Source of the DNA: Rotaria sp. Silwood1
Taxonomy: Eukaryota; Rotifera; Eurotatoria; Philodinida; Philodinidae
Length of the DNA stretch: 64,000 bases
Direction: 5' to 3'
Assembly: GCA_905250075.1 (NCBI GenBank)
Contig: CAJNOP010000095.1
Coordinates: 423,622-487,621 of the forward strand
Part shown: positions 28,007 to 39,900 of the stretch, in pieces
Layout: every line of letters starts with the position of its first letter
Numbering within the stretch: position 1 is the stretch's first letter
Position numbers and translations under genes: made by a program
Notes under the pieces: model-generated
Told to the model about the DNA's origin: nothing
What the model saw: only the letters and a program-made list of their open reading frames with translations
Databases searched by the model: none

Positions 28007-30497
28007 TTAAGAAGAATCATCATCATCATCATCATCATATGAAACAAGAGATTTTACTATTGTCTCAGATGATTGTTGAGATTTATCAACATTTCGTACG
28101 ATTCCTAGAGTAGATGAAAGTTGTTTTTTATTGCTTGTAAATGTTGCTGGTGCCCAATTAATTTCCGATGGAGTTTGTAATGTTCCTTTTAATACTTGCT
28201 GTTGATCAATTGCTTCACGTCGATCAATTTCCGTTTGTTCTGCAGCTAAAATAGAAAAATTCTTAGATTAAGAATTTAGAATTATTATTATTATTTTTTT
28301 TACATACATCGAAGAGATTCTGATCGATAAAGTTTAGCTAAACGATCATCTTGTCGATTTGAAGGTAAAAGAGGAATATCAATTGATGCTTTTTTTCTTA
28401 CACGATCATCAGCTTCTTTTTGTAAACGATCTTCACGTTTAGTTTCCTTGAAAAGAAAAATTAAAATTATAAAATAAATATAATTGAATATATATTTAAT
28501 TTTTACTCGTAAATTTTTTCTTAAAACATAATTAATAATATAATCATCTTTCCATGCACTTTGATGAATTTCAAGTTCATTTAAATCTGGTGCTAATTTA
28601 CTTGTTTTTTTTGCTATATCTTTACCATCATATTCTAATTTAAACATAGCATCAGTTGCAAGTTTTTTCATTTCTTCTGTTGCTTAAAAAAAAACAATTA
28701 TTATACATTTTTAAAATTATTCAATTAATTTGATGAACTTACATTCCATAACAATTTGACCGTTTTGTGATGCATCCCATCGTTGTTCTTCACGACGTGC
28801 TCCACTAACAATAACATAATCACGAGCCTATTAAATAAATGAAGAATTATTTTAAGTTTAAATCTATTTTGTATTATGATTATAAAAAGAAATGTTAGGA
28901 AATCGAACGATTACTCTATCAGAAATAGGTATTTTATTCAGCATTAATAGCTAGAAGAGTAATGGTGTCTTGAAATTCAATGTGTTTATCTGGTTAGCGC
29001 TTCTAAGAACTTTTCTAGAAGAAAAATTCTATATTTATTATCATATCGGTTCATTCATAAAACAATCTATTGTAAAAAGGTGAGTCTATTTTCTTTAATA
29101 AACGTATTTTCGTATTTTTAAAAACAAGGCTTGCTTATTGAAGATAATATTCAATACGATGTATAATAAATGTTCGAACGGTTCGATGCATGTGATTCCT
29201 TCCAGTCTCTCACTCTCACTTTCTCCTTTGTTCTGGTGGTCTTTTTTAGATGGTTTCTATCACTGGTATCATTATTAATCTAAACGATAATATAAGGAAG
29301 AGCAGGTGCAGTTGGGAAAATTTTTTTTTATACCACTCTTCTTCATGAAAAAGTGTTCAAATCTTGAAAATTTGCATATTTAAATGGATTTATTAGTTTA
29401 GAAATTGACACAGATAAAAATAGAATTTTGAACGAGAGCAAAAGTAAATTAATAGCTGAGACTATCAGTGGTAAGATTGATTCCTGATTTATTACGGGAA
29501 CGAGTCTTACTTAGGAAGTCTTCAAACAGATTAATCGCTTTGGTACACGAACTCTATGTATCATATAACACCTAATGAGCTATGAGTATCTTGACAAGAG
29601 TATGAGTCCTTCGCTTATAGATGCTCAGATACCGTATTTTTTTCAAGTTAATATCATAGTCCTCCTCCGGAACCTCAGGAAAATTCATTTTTGAGTTTCA
29701 ATTTGAAACTTTGCACAGAGACAGATATTAATCAGAACAGTGTATAGTGCAAGTTTCTAGTCTTTTGATTTGTTCCTTTCCGAAATAAGAGTATCACATC
29801 TACCCGTGTATATGAGCACTGTAAAAGGCAAATTTTTATTACAGATGTATTTTAACAAAGAAACAACAAAAAGATCTCAAACTTTTACAATAAACTACTG
29901 TTACGGTATTCATTTAAAAAACACAGTATCTTCGCAGTAATAAACTAAAAGCATGAATTCTTTTCAGTGTATTCATAGCAAACACAATTAGTCATTTAAT
30001 GAACTTCCTTAGTTAGCTAATTTTGTGAAGAAAAAAACAAACACATTAAATTATTATTGATAAACTCACTTTAGGATCTGTTTTTATTTCAAAATGTCCA
30101 TCACATAAATGACATTTCATACGAAATTGAAATATTGGTGTTGTAAAATAATTTCCAATTTTTGTTTTTTCAGCATTATAACGTACACCCATACCAATAT
30201 GATTTCCACATGTATTACACCAAATATTATATGGCATTTCAAAACTATTTAATAAAATTTATTCGTTTTTTTTTGTTTTTTTCAAATAAAAAATTTAATC
30301 ATACCGTATAATAAGAATACCTCGATCAAGTTTCCGTGCACGTTCACGGAGAGCATGAACACCTTGGTAAGCATTTAGAGATGAATGTTTTCGCCAGTCG
30401 AAATCTGGTGGATAATATTTATTTTGACCTTTTCGTTCACCCTAGAAAATATATATTTATGTAGATTAATAAATCGTTAACAAACATAACTTACCAT
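28007..30497 (-). CDS. YJU2B: Splicing factor YJU2B (CCDC130 / Cwf16 family), 317 aa
   Basis: A nuclear protein of the YJU2/CCDC130 family, associated with the catalytic spliceosome. Seven coding exons sum to 954 nt: 30497-30495, 30441-30305, 30244-30070, 28827-28743, 28682-28507, 28446-28308 and 28245-28007. The first coding exon is only the ATG, followed at once by gtaagt. The N-terminus is strongly conserved: GERKGQNKYYPPDFDWRKH, LRERARKLDRGILIIRFEMP, a zinc-binding site with CNTC and CHLC pairs (NIWCNTCGNHIG, RMKCHLCDGHFE) and GVRYNAEKTKIGNYFTTP. Then come a charged helical region (QSAWKDDYIIN) and a C-terminus ending in a run of seven Asp, then SS. Intron 3 is 1.24 kb; the others are 57-77 nt. 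Head-to-head with CNK (407 bp) and 103 bp upstream of the 192-aa gene. Confidence 0.92.
28828..30069 (-). other. Long intron 3 of YJU2B
   Basis: 1242 nt between the exon ending DPK and the exon starting ARDYVIVSGA. No open frame or repeat recognised. Its base composition is less AT-biased than the short introns. Confidence 0.55.
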
Positions 30498-30904
30498 GTT
30501 CGTATGAACAAATGAATACTTTCTAAACTAAAAAAAATTACATAAATAACATCTTCTGCAATTTTTCATATGTCAAAAGAAAAAGAAAAGCGCCCTCTAT
30601 AAAAATATTTATTATATTTATTTGTATTTAGAAGACTTATTATAGAAAAACAGAAAAAAACGATAAATTTTCGATAATTAATATGGAATATTATTATTAC
30701 TGATTGATTGATTAAGATTACAAATCATAAACATACAAAATGACAAGTTTTATTTTGATTAGATAATTATCTATCAGTAAAAAAATTTTGTTTATTTATT
30801 AAAAAAAATAAAGAAAACCAATCATATACATAACGACGAATGTTTTGACGGTGACTGAAAAAAAAATAAAAAAATAAAAAAGAAGAAAGGGATACTTTGA
30901 AAAA
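30498..30904. promoter_or_regulatory. Divergent spacer between YJU2B and CNK
   Basis: 407 bp between two start codons that point apart, so a candidate bidirectional promoter. On the YJU2B side an AG acceptor lies 23 nt before the ATG. No clear TATA or initiator motif stands out from the AT-rich background. Confidence 0.4.
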
Positions 30905-33900
30905 ATGCAATCGTTACACTATAATAGCGGTTCAATTAAGCTAACCCGTGAACGAGCAACAATGGTTTCTCGTTGGGAAGCAAATGAAGTAGCAAGATGG
31001 ATTGGAGGTTATTGAGGAAAAAAAAAATCATTAAATAAAAAAAAACTACCTCAGTTTTTGTTTTTTTTTTATTTGTCAAGGTCTTGCTGGTATTGAAGAT
31101 AATATAAGTGATTTATTTCTTAAGCATAATATTGATGGTACAGCTTTAACTCTTCTTCTTCGTGAAGATCTCATTCGTATGGGAATAACAAAACTTGATC
31201 AACAACTTATTTTAATGCAATCTATCGATCTTCTTCTTACACTTGTATAGTTTTCTATCGAATATTATTATTTCTAAAAATTTATTTTCTAATTTTCTAG
31301 GTCAGCCGTTTAACTAGTGAAACACTTGCTCTACTTTTTATGCACATTCATTGTGCAGCAACAACATGTTACAATATAATAAAACGTATCGATGATAAAG
31401 AATCAACAAATAATAGTAATGTTATGAATTCACCAGAATTTTATGCATCAATTAGTCATTTATCAGAAGTAATTGTTGTCACTTGTCATTGGCTTGGAAG
31501 GTAAACTATCGATTAAACATATAAAATTAATTATTGGAAATTGTTTGGTTTTTATTAGATTACCATTTATTGAAAATATTGAATATATTGAATTACGTCG
31601 AAAAATAATCAAAGTTTTAGTTCAGATACGCATATTACTTCGTAATTTAAGAGTTGTTGATAAAATTAATATGCCAAAATCGAAATTAATATTAGAAGTA
31701 AGTACATTTTATATTGAATCTTTTGACATATATTGTTTCTATTGATTCCAAACTTTTTGACTTCATTGTTTAGCTTCAATCGAGTTTTGATAAAACTAAG
31801 AAAATTCTGAAGAACCGCTGTTCTCGAAACGCACATTTTCGATTATGACAAATAAAACGACATTTTATTCATTTTTTTTTTGTTGTCTAGTAGTTTCTTT
31901 AATGAAACAAACAAAAAAAGATACAATAGATAACTCAAACGTAAAACAAAGACATTGGAAAAGGTATTATTAATAATTGTCTTTGTAGAAGTGCTGAGCA
32001 CATAATACATTTAAACATCATCAACAGTAGATCAGTACATTCCTCCAGGGTATAGAAATGAGTCGAAAGATGAGTAAACTTTGACAGCACAAGAATTATA
32101 AACAGGAACAAATTTTAGGATTTTTCTAATCTTACAAGGACTAATGTAAAGATAAAAGATGAAGTCGAAAGCGTTTGGAATCAGTTGAGCTTTTCCCATA
32201 TTTATTTAATTGATTATATGTAGATTAGTGATTTACGAACAACAGCAATAGGATTAGTTCGGCAAAATAAAGATTCATTATTTTCATCAGATTGTTATTT
32301 AACACGAGTTCATTTACGACGTCCAATTAAAGATGATGTGGTAAGCAATAAAGTTATTTTTATATATCATTGAATTTTTTTCTATTTATTTAGAATATTG
32401 AATATACAACAATGCCTGATTTTACTCATGTTATATCAAGTATTGAGACGGAAGTAAATTGAATTGAATGATTAAATTATTTAATCTATTGAAATTTATT
32501 TAAGGCTATGAGTTTTATGGGATCAGGTTTCAGTGCAATTAATATTGGAGATGAAATTATAGAAATCAACAATCAAGTTGTTGTAAGTTGATTATTTTGT
32601 TTAAAGGATAATTTTTAGAAAATTATATATATGTAATTCGTTTCCGATCTGATGATTTTCTTAGAAAATATTTTTTCTCAGCAAAAATTTCGTAGAGAAA
32701 AGTGGTTTAGCTTATATTTTGTAATTACAACATATTTTGCAATTACTCAAAGGTAAAAAAAACCTCGATTAAGATTTCTCTGATTCATCTTGCTTATTTT
32801 CCTTTTACGAAAAGCTGAATCATTTATTTTTTTGTGTGGGAACTAAAACCATCTGGATAGAATAATAAAGTTTCCAAACAAATTTTTTTCTCATCATAAG
32901 AGAAATTCATAAAAATAATCTTATTTAATCTAGAGTTATTCTTGATATACAAAAGTAACAGAAGAAGTACTTAAAATACAAGAGGAAAATAATATATTAA
33001 ATCGAAACTTGATGATTTTTGTCTGAATCCAAAGATAAAAGTAATGGATAGATCATAATGAATCGAACTAATTGTAAATACAATTCATTAATCATTTATT
33101 ATTCACATGAAATGTTTACTTATATATAAAAATATTGAGAATTTCAATCTCAACCAAACTGCATATTGTGCTTTTACAAGAAACATTTTCAAATTTCTAA
33201 ATAGTTAATACATTAAGTTACAATGTATGTCCTTAATATTGTAACATCACTATTGAGAAATTAATTAGATTGCTAAAAAATACAAAACTGTTCTTGGTAA
33301 AATCGTTTATATTTTAAAACTCAAAACAACAGTTTCATGTAAAAATTTACGACACATTAAATAAAGAAAAAGAAAATTTTACATTCATTTTATGGTCTGT
33401 TCGGTTTTGCTTGAGTTTTGAAAAAAAAAACATGTCGTATTGTGATTCACCGGCTACATAGTCTCGTAGAGAACGACATTCTTCGTTCTGTTTAGTGTTC
33501 AACAAAAAACGTTACAACTGAATAGTAACTCTAAAAAAGCACATCATTATCTAACAAGTCTTCTCGAAATCATTAGGAAAAATATTTTCAAGGAATTCTG
33601 AAAGTGAATAAACCAAATAGAGAATATACTGTTCTTTACTTTCGAATTTCTCCATACTTTTGCTAAGAATGACCTAAAGATACGTCAGCATAGGAATACA
33701 CACAATATACAAGTATTTTGATTATCGTACAAAGGCAAAAGGTTCTTTTTACAAGGAAATTTCTCACTTATGTAAGCTCTGAAATTCTCTATCTTTTGCA
33801 TATGAATTCAAATGAGAGGAAAATTGTATTTACATTTAGTCCAATTCATTATGATCCATCTGTTACCATATTAAATTTATTGCTATTCAGATAATGATTG

Positions 33901-36900
33901 GCTCTAGACATGAAATATTTTTTTCTTTATTAGAAAAAGAATCTTGCCTGTATTTTATGTTTAAAATTAGAGATTTGTTAAGCTTGATTCTAACGTTATC
34001 CTTTCAAAAAATTACTATGTATGGACATCGAACCTCTTTATTTGTCATACTTAAGTGATTACAAACTTCGATCTAAGAGGACTATGAAATAAATACTTTC
34101 AAGTTTACTTGTATCTGCTGCACATACATATTTAAAATTAGTTTCCTTTTTTTGATATGAGGAATAGAAGCAGATTTTGCTGGAATATTTTTTCCTCTGA
34201 CGTGGTAACGTTTCCAACTATCCAATGACTGTTCCCTTAAGACTATTGTTATTTGATCGATCATGATGATTAGTAAAAAAAATTTTTTGATGTGTTGTTC
34301 GATCGTCTCTAGTTGAGTAATGAGCGTTTTATGTGACTTTTACCCGCATGAATATAGAATCGCTCAAAGTCTGAAGAATCGAATATTAAGCTGATTTTTC
34401 GTTCACAAATGGATCTTACAGTCACTAAAAGCATCCCACAGTTTGAGTCAGAATGAACATATCTTTGTTAAGATGTTTCTATTTTTCAAGAAAAGCCTGT
34501 TTTGATTTGTGTTTCAAAAGAAGACTGTATATATGAAAAATTAATATTCGAATAAAGATAAGTTTGTCCTTGTTCAAACTTTGAGATGTTTTTAGTAACT
34601 ATAAGACCTATCTGTAAGTAATATTTCAGCGTTCCTATGTTCAACGAGGCAAAAATCGAATAAAACATTAATAAATCAACATGCGAAGACTGAAAAATCA
34701 AAATAAAACAGGCCTTTTTCTTTACTCATCATGATCGATCGAACGAACGAACGATTGAGAAAGTGCCTTCCTAAGATCTATTCATCTTGAAATTGATTTT
34801 CTTTTTGTTTTTTCAAAGATCGGTTGGGATCCAAAACACTTCAATGAATTACTTCGTACATCATCACAATCAAATGAAATATGTTTATTAGTCAAAAAAA
34901 TGCCTCGTCATAACGATGATGAAGTATATACAAAACGTCTTGTTGATGGTCCACATAATCCTCGACGTTCACGTGCTCGTGGTGCTTTAGAACGAAGAAA
35001 ACAACAAACACAAGAGAATCGAACTATCTTATTAGAACAAGAAGGGTAATTAAAATGATTATTCTTTTTTCTTTTTTTTTTTATTAAAATTAATTTTTCA
35101 CGTATCATAGCATTCGAGAAGAAGAGCAGGTAGACAAATTTTACATATTGTACATGTATTAAATATTTCTTTTTTTTTTGTCTACGTGTTGTTTTATCTA
35201 TCCGATTAAGAACTGTTTGATGTTTATTACGTTCTCTCATTATTTTCGATTTCTTTTCATTGTCTATATAGGGAGATTGACATTGAAAGTGAGGATGAAA
35301 CTCTGTATCAAAGTAAACGTTCTTCACAAATCAAACGTGATCAACATTTATCATTACCTGATCTGACGGAAACACTTGCTAATAGTAATAATACATATGA
35401 AAGCAGTGAAAATTATAATCAAAGTGAACCATCATCATCCATGTCATCTGTATCTACAAATCCTTTAACATCACCGACATATCCAAATAAATTATATTCA
35501 AAACAAAAAAGTATGAACAAAAAGAAAAAGTTAAAAAGAAATTTTAAAATTATTTGTATATTCTAGGTACTGAACGACCACAATCTGCTAGTTCTAATCA
35601 ATCAACACCAAAAAGTCAAAGAAAGATGGTAAGATAATCAAGAACTTTGAGAACAAAAATCTACATATATATATGGATCTTGATCTTTCTGTTCAAACTT
35701 TGTCTTATGTGAGCGTCCTAAAACAATCAAAACTCGAATGATATGTTAATATAAAGCAAATTTTTTTTACAACTCAATTGAAAAGAACGAAAATGATTTA
35801 AATCTAAGCGACACAATGAAGTGACGTGTGTGAAAAACAATGTAAATTATCACTTTATGTGATGGGAGATATGCAAAACCTGGCGTGTCCTAAGTTGGAA
35901 GATAGTACTCCTACAATCTTGAAAAATTTTCTTGTTTATTAGTCGCTTGAGTCATCAATTGATCCACGAAACTTGGCGACTTTGTGATTTACCTGTGCAG
36001 AATTGATAGTTACCATTTAAGTTCATATTGATTTCACAAGAATGTCTCAATAAGACTTGGAGAATCCCGAAAGAATTCGTATCCATGCGTATCTGAAGTC
36101 GAATTATGATCGTTATACTGAATTTTTGATCTAAGTGTAGTTGCTAAGCAAAAAAAACTCAAATAGTCGAATTTCAATCCGAAACTTCACCTATAGATAG
36201 ATCCAATTATTCAGGGAGTATCCTAAAAGTTTCAGCTGAAAAGAATGTTTCTTTGTCGAAATATGGAATTTTTGAAAAAACATAGTTGCTCACCACAGAT
36301 ATGCCACGAAAATTGAGTTGATTTCCAAATTCAATATCTTGACAAAAAAAAAACATTCTTTTCAGCTGAAACTTTCAGGTTATTCAGAGAATCATTAAAT
36401 CTATCTAAGGGCCAAATTTCACATCGAAATTTCATTTTTCGGTAAATGCTTAGGGCTGGATTGAAAATTCAATATACCTGTCCATAAATCGGCTTCAAAT
36501 GTTCACTGGGACTGGTCTTTAAGAATTTTTCTAGTCTTACTGAGGTCTTCTTATGAACTCGATATGAGCTCAAACGACAGGTATTAGTTCTAGTAGCTCC
36601 ATCATAAGCAATTTTTTTCTAGGCTAAAATCGAGAGAGAGCATCTAGCAAAACAAAAAAGTCATTAGACCCTAGACTAGACGAACATGGCCTCGTATATT
36701 TCTAGTCCTAATGATATAAATAAATAAAAGAACAATAAAAAAATAAATCTAGTGATCTAAAAATACACAACTTAACTAAGTAGATATTAACATAAAACAA
36801 CCGTCATGAGATAATTACCGATGAAAGAAAAAGACATCCATATGTGTTAAAAGAAAAAGCTAAATTACTAAGATGATGATACATTCCCTTGTTTGACAAG

Positions 36901-39900
36901 TCCAGTGATTGACATAAAACGTATGATGTTTTATATGATCGTATATTACAATCGTTAACAGAATTTCTCTTTCGTATTTCTGACTCGATCCACAAAATAT
37001 TTTCTATGATCTTTCATTCATCAATATTTTTGTTTTTTAGGGTATTGAATCATATTTTTCAACACTTTTTCGTTCTCGACAAGATACTAAATCAGTTATT
37101 GCTGATATGAATAATCATACAAATAAAGATCATCCACAATTAGTAAATGTTAAACGTATTGAATCAATATATAATCAAAACTCAGCAAATAATTCAACAT
37201 CATCATTGCATGATGATCAAATATCTTCATCTCCACCAGTAATATCAGGAGCATCAATAAATAAAAGTGCTAGTCAAACAAGTTTACAAACAACATCATC
37301 AACAATTTCATCAATTTCAAGTATATTTAAAGTAAACTTTAATATATATATATAGTTTCTTATTTTATCTTTTTATACATCTGTAAACTTTGTTTTTAGT
37401 CAACAGATTCACCAGAAAAAGGTCGCACAAAACGATCTAGTGGTGATACTGGAAAAGCCATGACGTAAGTCATATAAACATAGACAAACAAAAGTTAAAA
37501 AAAAAAGAATTCGTTTTGTATTTCTATAGATTTCGTAATGAATTAAAGATGGAAATATGTTCAATATTTGGTAGTAATAATAGTTCTAACGTTGTAACCA
37601 ATAAACCACCGTTAAATTATGGTGATAGCCGAAAAGTAAAATGATTAAATTTTGTTTTTTTTTTACAGCTTATTTTATTTAATTCCATTTAGGATTCTGG
37701 TTCTATAGAACGACGTCTAAAACGTAAATGTAAGTGATTTAAATAAAATTTATCTATGAGATTAACACCAATAAAATATATATATATTTATATAAACTCT
37801 ATCATTCTAGTATCCCTTTAATAATAAATTAAATAAGAAGGTAAATTATTCTTCGGCATAGTTATTTTATATATTGGTCTAAAGGAGTTCAATCTATAGT
37901 TAATGATTGAATTTAATTTGTCTTTAGTATTGATTTATTTATTTTGTTTTTTTTTTAGCATCATATAAAAAAATTTCATGTAAAGATTTGGGTAAAGGTG
38001 ATTGTGAAGGTTTTCTACATCGTTATATACCGAAAGGAACGATATCATTCGTACCATGGAAACTTTGTTGGTGTGTTTTAAAAGGTGGTACTTTATATAT
38101 ATTTAAATCAAAAGATGTACGTTCTCTAAGAAAAAAGAAGAATTTTGAAATAAAACATTTCTTTTTAATTTTAGGATAAAACTCAAGAACTTGAGATTAA
38201 ACTTGAAGGAAAAAATGTTTCACCAGCACCACAAAGAAAAAAATAGTAAATAAACAAATGTTGAATAATTTATTACTAAATAAATAAAATTTATTTTTCT
38301 AGTGGTTTTAGTATTGCTGATGATAATAATAGTAAAAAATGTGAATATTTCTATTGTTCAACACGTGATGAAATGGCTAAATGGATGAATAAAATGGGTT
38401 TAGCAGCTATTAATTTTAATATTGATGATTCAAAAATAGCCGGTTTTAATAAAGGTTTTGTTGATTCACGTGAATGTTCACCAGCAACAACACCAATTAT
38501 TGGTTCTCATAAATCATTAAATATTAGACATCATCGAAAAACACAAATAAGTTCAGCTGGTGATAGTGAAAATGAGTCTGATAAAGAATCGATTGTATCA
38601 TGGCAAAAATCAATATCACATAATAGTAGTATTTCAGATATTGAATCAACAAAAGATAAAGTAATTATTTGCACAAGCAGAAAAAAGATTAAATTTATAC
38701 AAAATTCTTTTTTTTATTATAGAGTTTACTTGATAACGATAAATCAATTGATTTATCATCTGTTACTCGTCATACACGTTCATCATCATCGACATCATTA
38801 GTATCATTACCAGAAACAAATACTTATCCAATAAAATCAGCTACAAGTCGTTTTATTAGCAATATAAATAAAGTATCATCAAAAAAAGGTCATCATCGTA
38901 CATGTAGTTCACCAATACAAATTTTACCAAAATATGAAAAATCTAATCAAGAAAATGTTTTTGTTCATACGGCACCAAGATTGTCAGATTCAGATTCATC
39001 CAGTGATCATTCTCATCAACGTACATTTGTTAATAGTAAAATTTTGAATGATAATCAAACACAAGAAGTAAGATAAATGAGAAAATATTTATTCATTTTT
39101 TTTTGCTTTACCACATAAAAACAAATGATTAAAAGTCAGAAACAGTTAATTAAAATCCGACGTATATGTTTAGAATTTCCTTCGAGAGTAATATTGGGTA
39201 AAAGTAATCAAAAGATTCAAGATAATAGTTGTACACAATATTATTTGAACAATTTTGTATATTGTTTGAAACTCGTTCGAATTCAATATGCGAATGAGTT
39301 TGTAATGACTCAATTTTCTAGAGTGAAATTCGCTCTACAAACTTGTGATATTTACTTTTGTAGGATAGGTTTTAAAACTTTGGTATTTTTAAAAATAGTT
39401 TTTGGAATAACAATGGCAAATTTCCATAGAAATTAGTTCTTTAGTGAAAAAAAAATAGATTTCGCTTATTATAATATCTTATTTTGTACGAAATTGTGTG
39501 TTCTGCAATAATGTTGTATTGAAGCTGTTCCTATTAGATATAGACGAAAACCAAAACTTTTAGGTTTCGAGATTTTGAATCTGGATCAGTTATGGGTTTG
39601 GTCTTCTCTAATGAATTAAAACACTGATCATAGTGATAAAGTAGTTTAATTCTTTTAGTATTCTTCACATGATAGTACAAACTAAGACAAGTTATCATTA
39701 CAGTGTAACTAACTACCATTTTTGTATCACTTGTAAAGGAAGAAAGTTATATCGATTATCTATTGAAACTTTCAAATTAACTTTTTTTATTGCAAAAAAA
39801 GAGTGTTTAGTGGAAATAACAGTAGTTGATAAAACTTGACTAAAGATGATCGGAATTAGACAGAACATTGTAGTCTTGATTTAAAAGTTAAAGTCAGGGT

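Noticed and set aside
39125..39436. 103-codon frame in CNK intron 19
   Set aside because: CNK exons 19 and 20 join in phase without it; no domain or proper splice signals.
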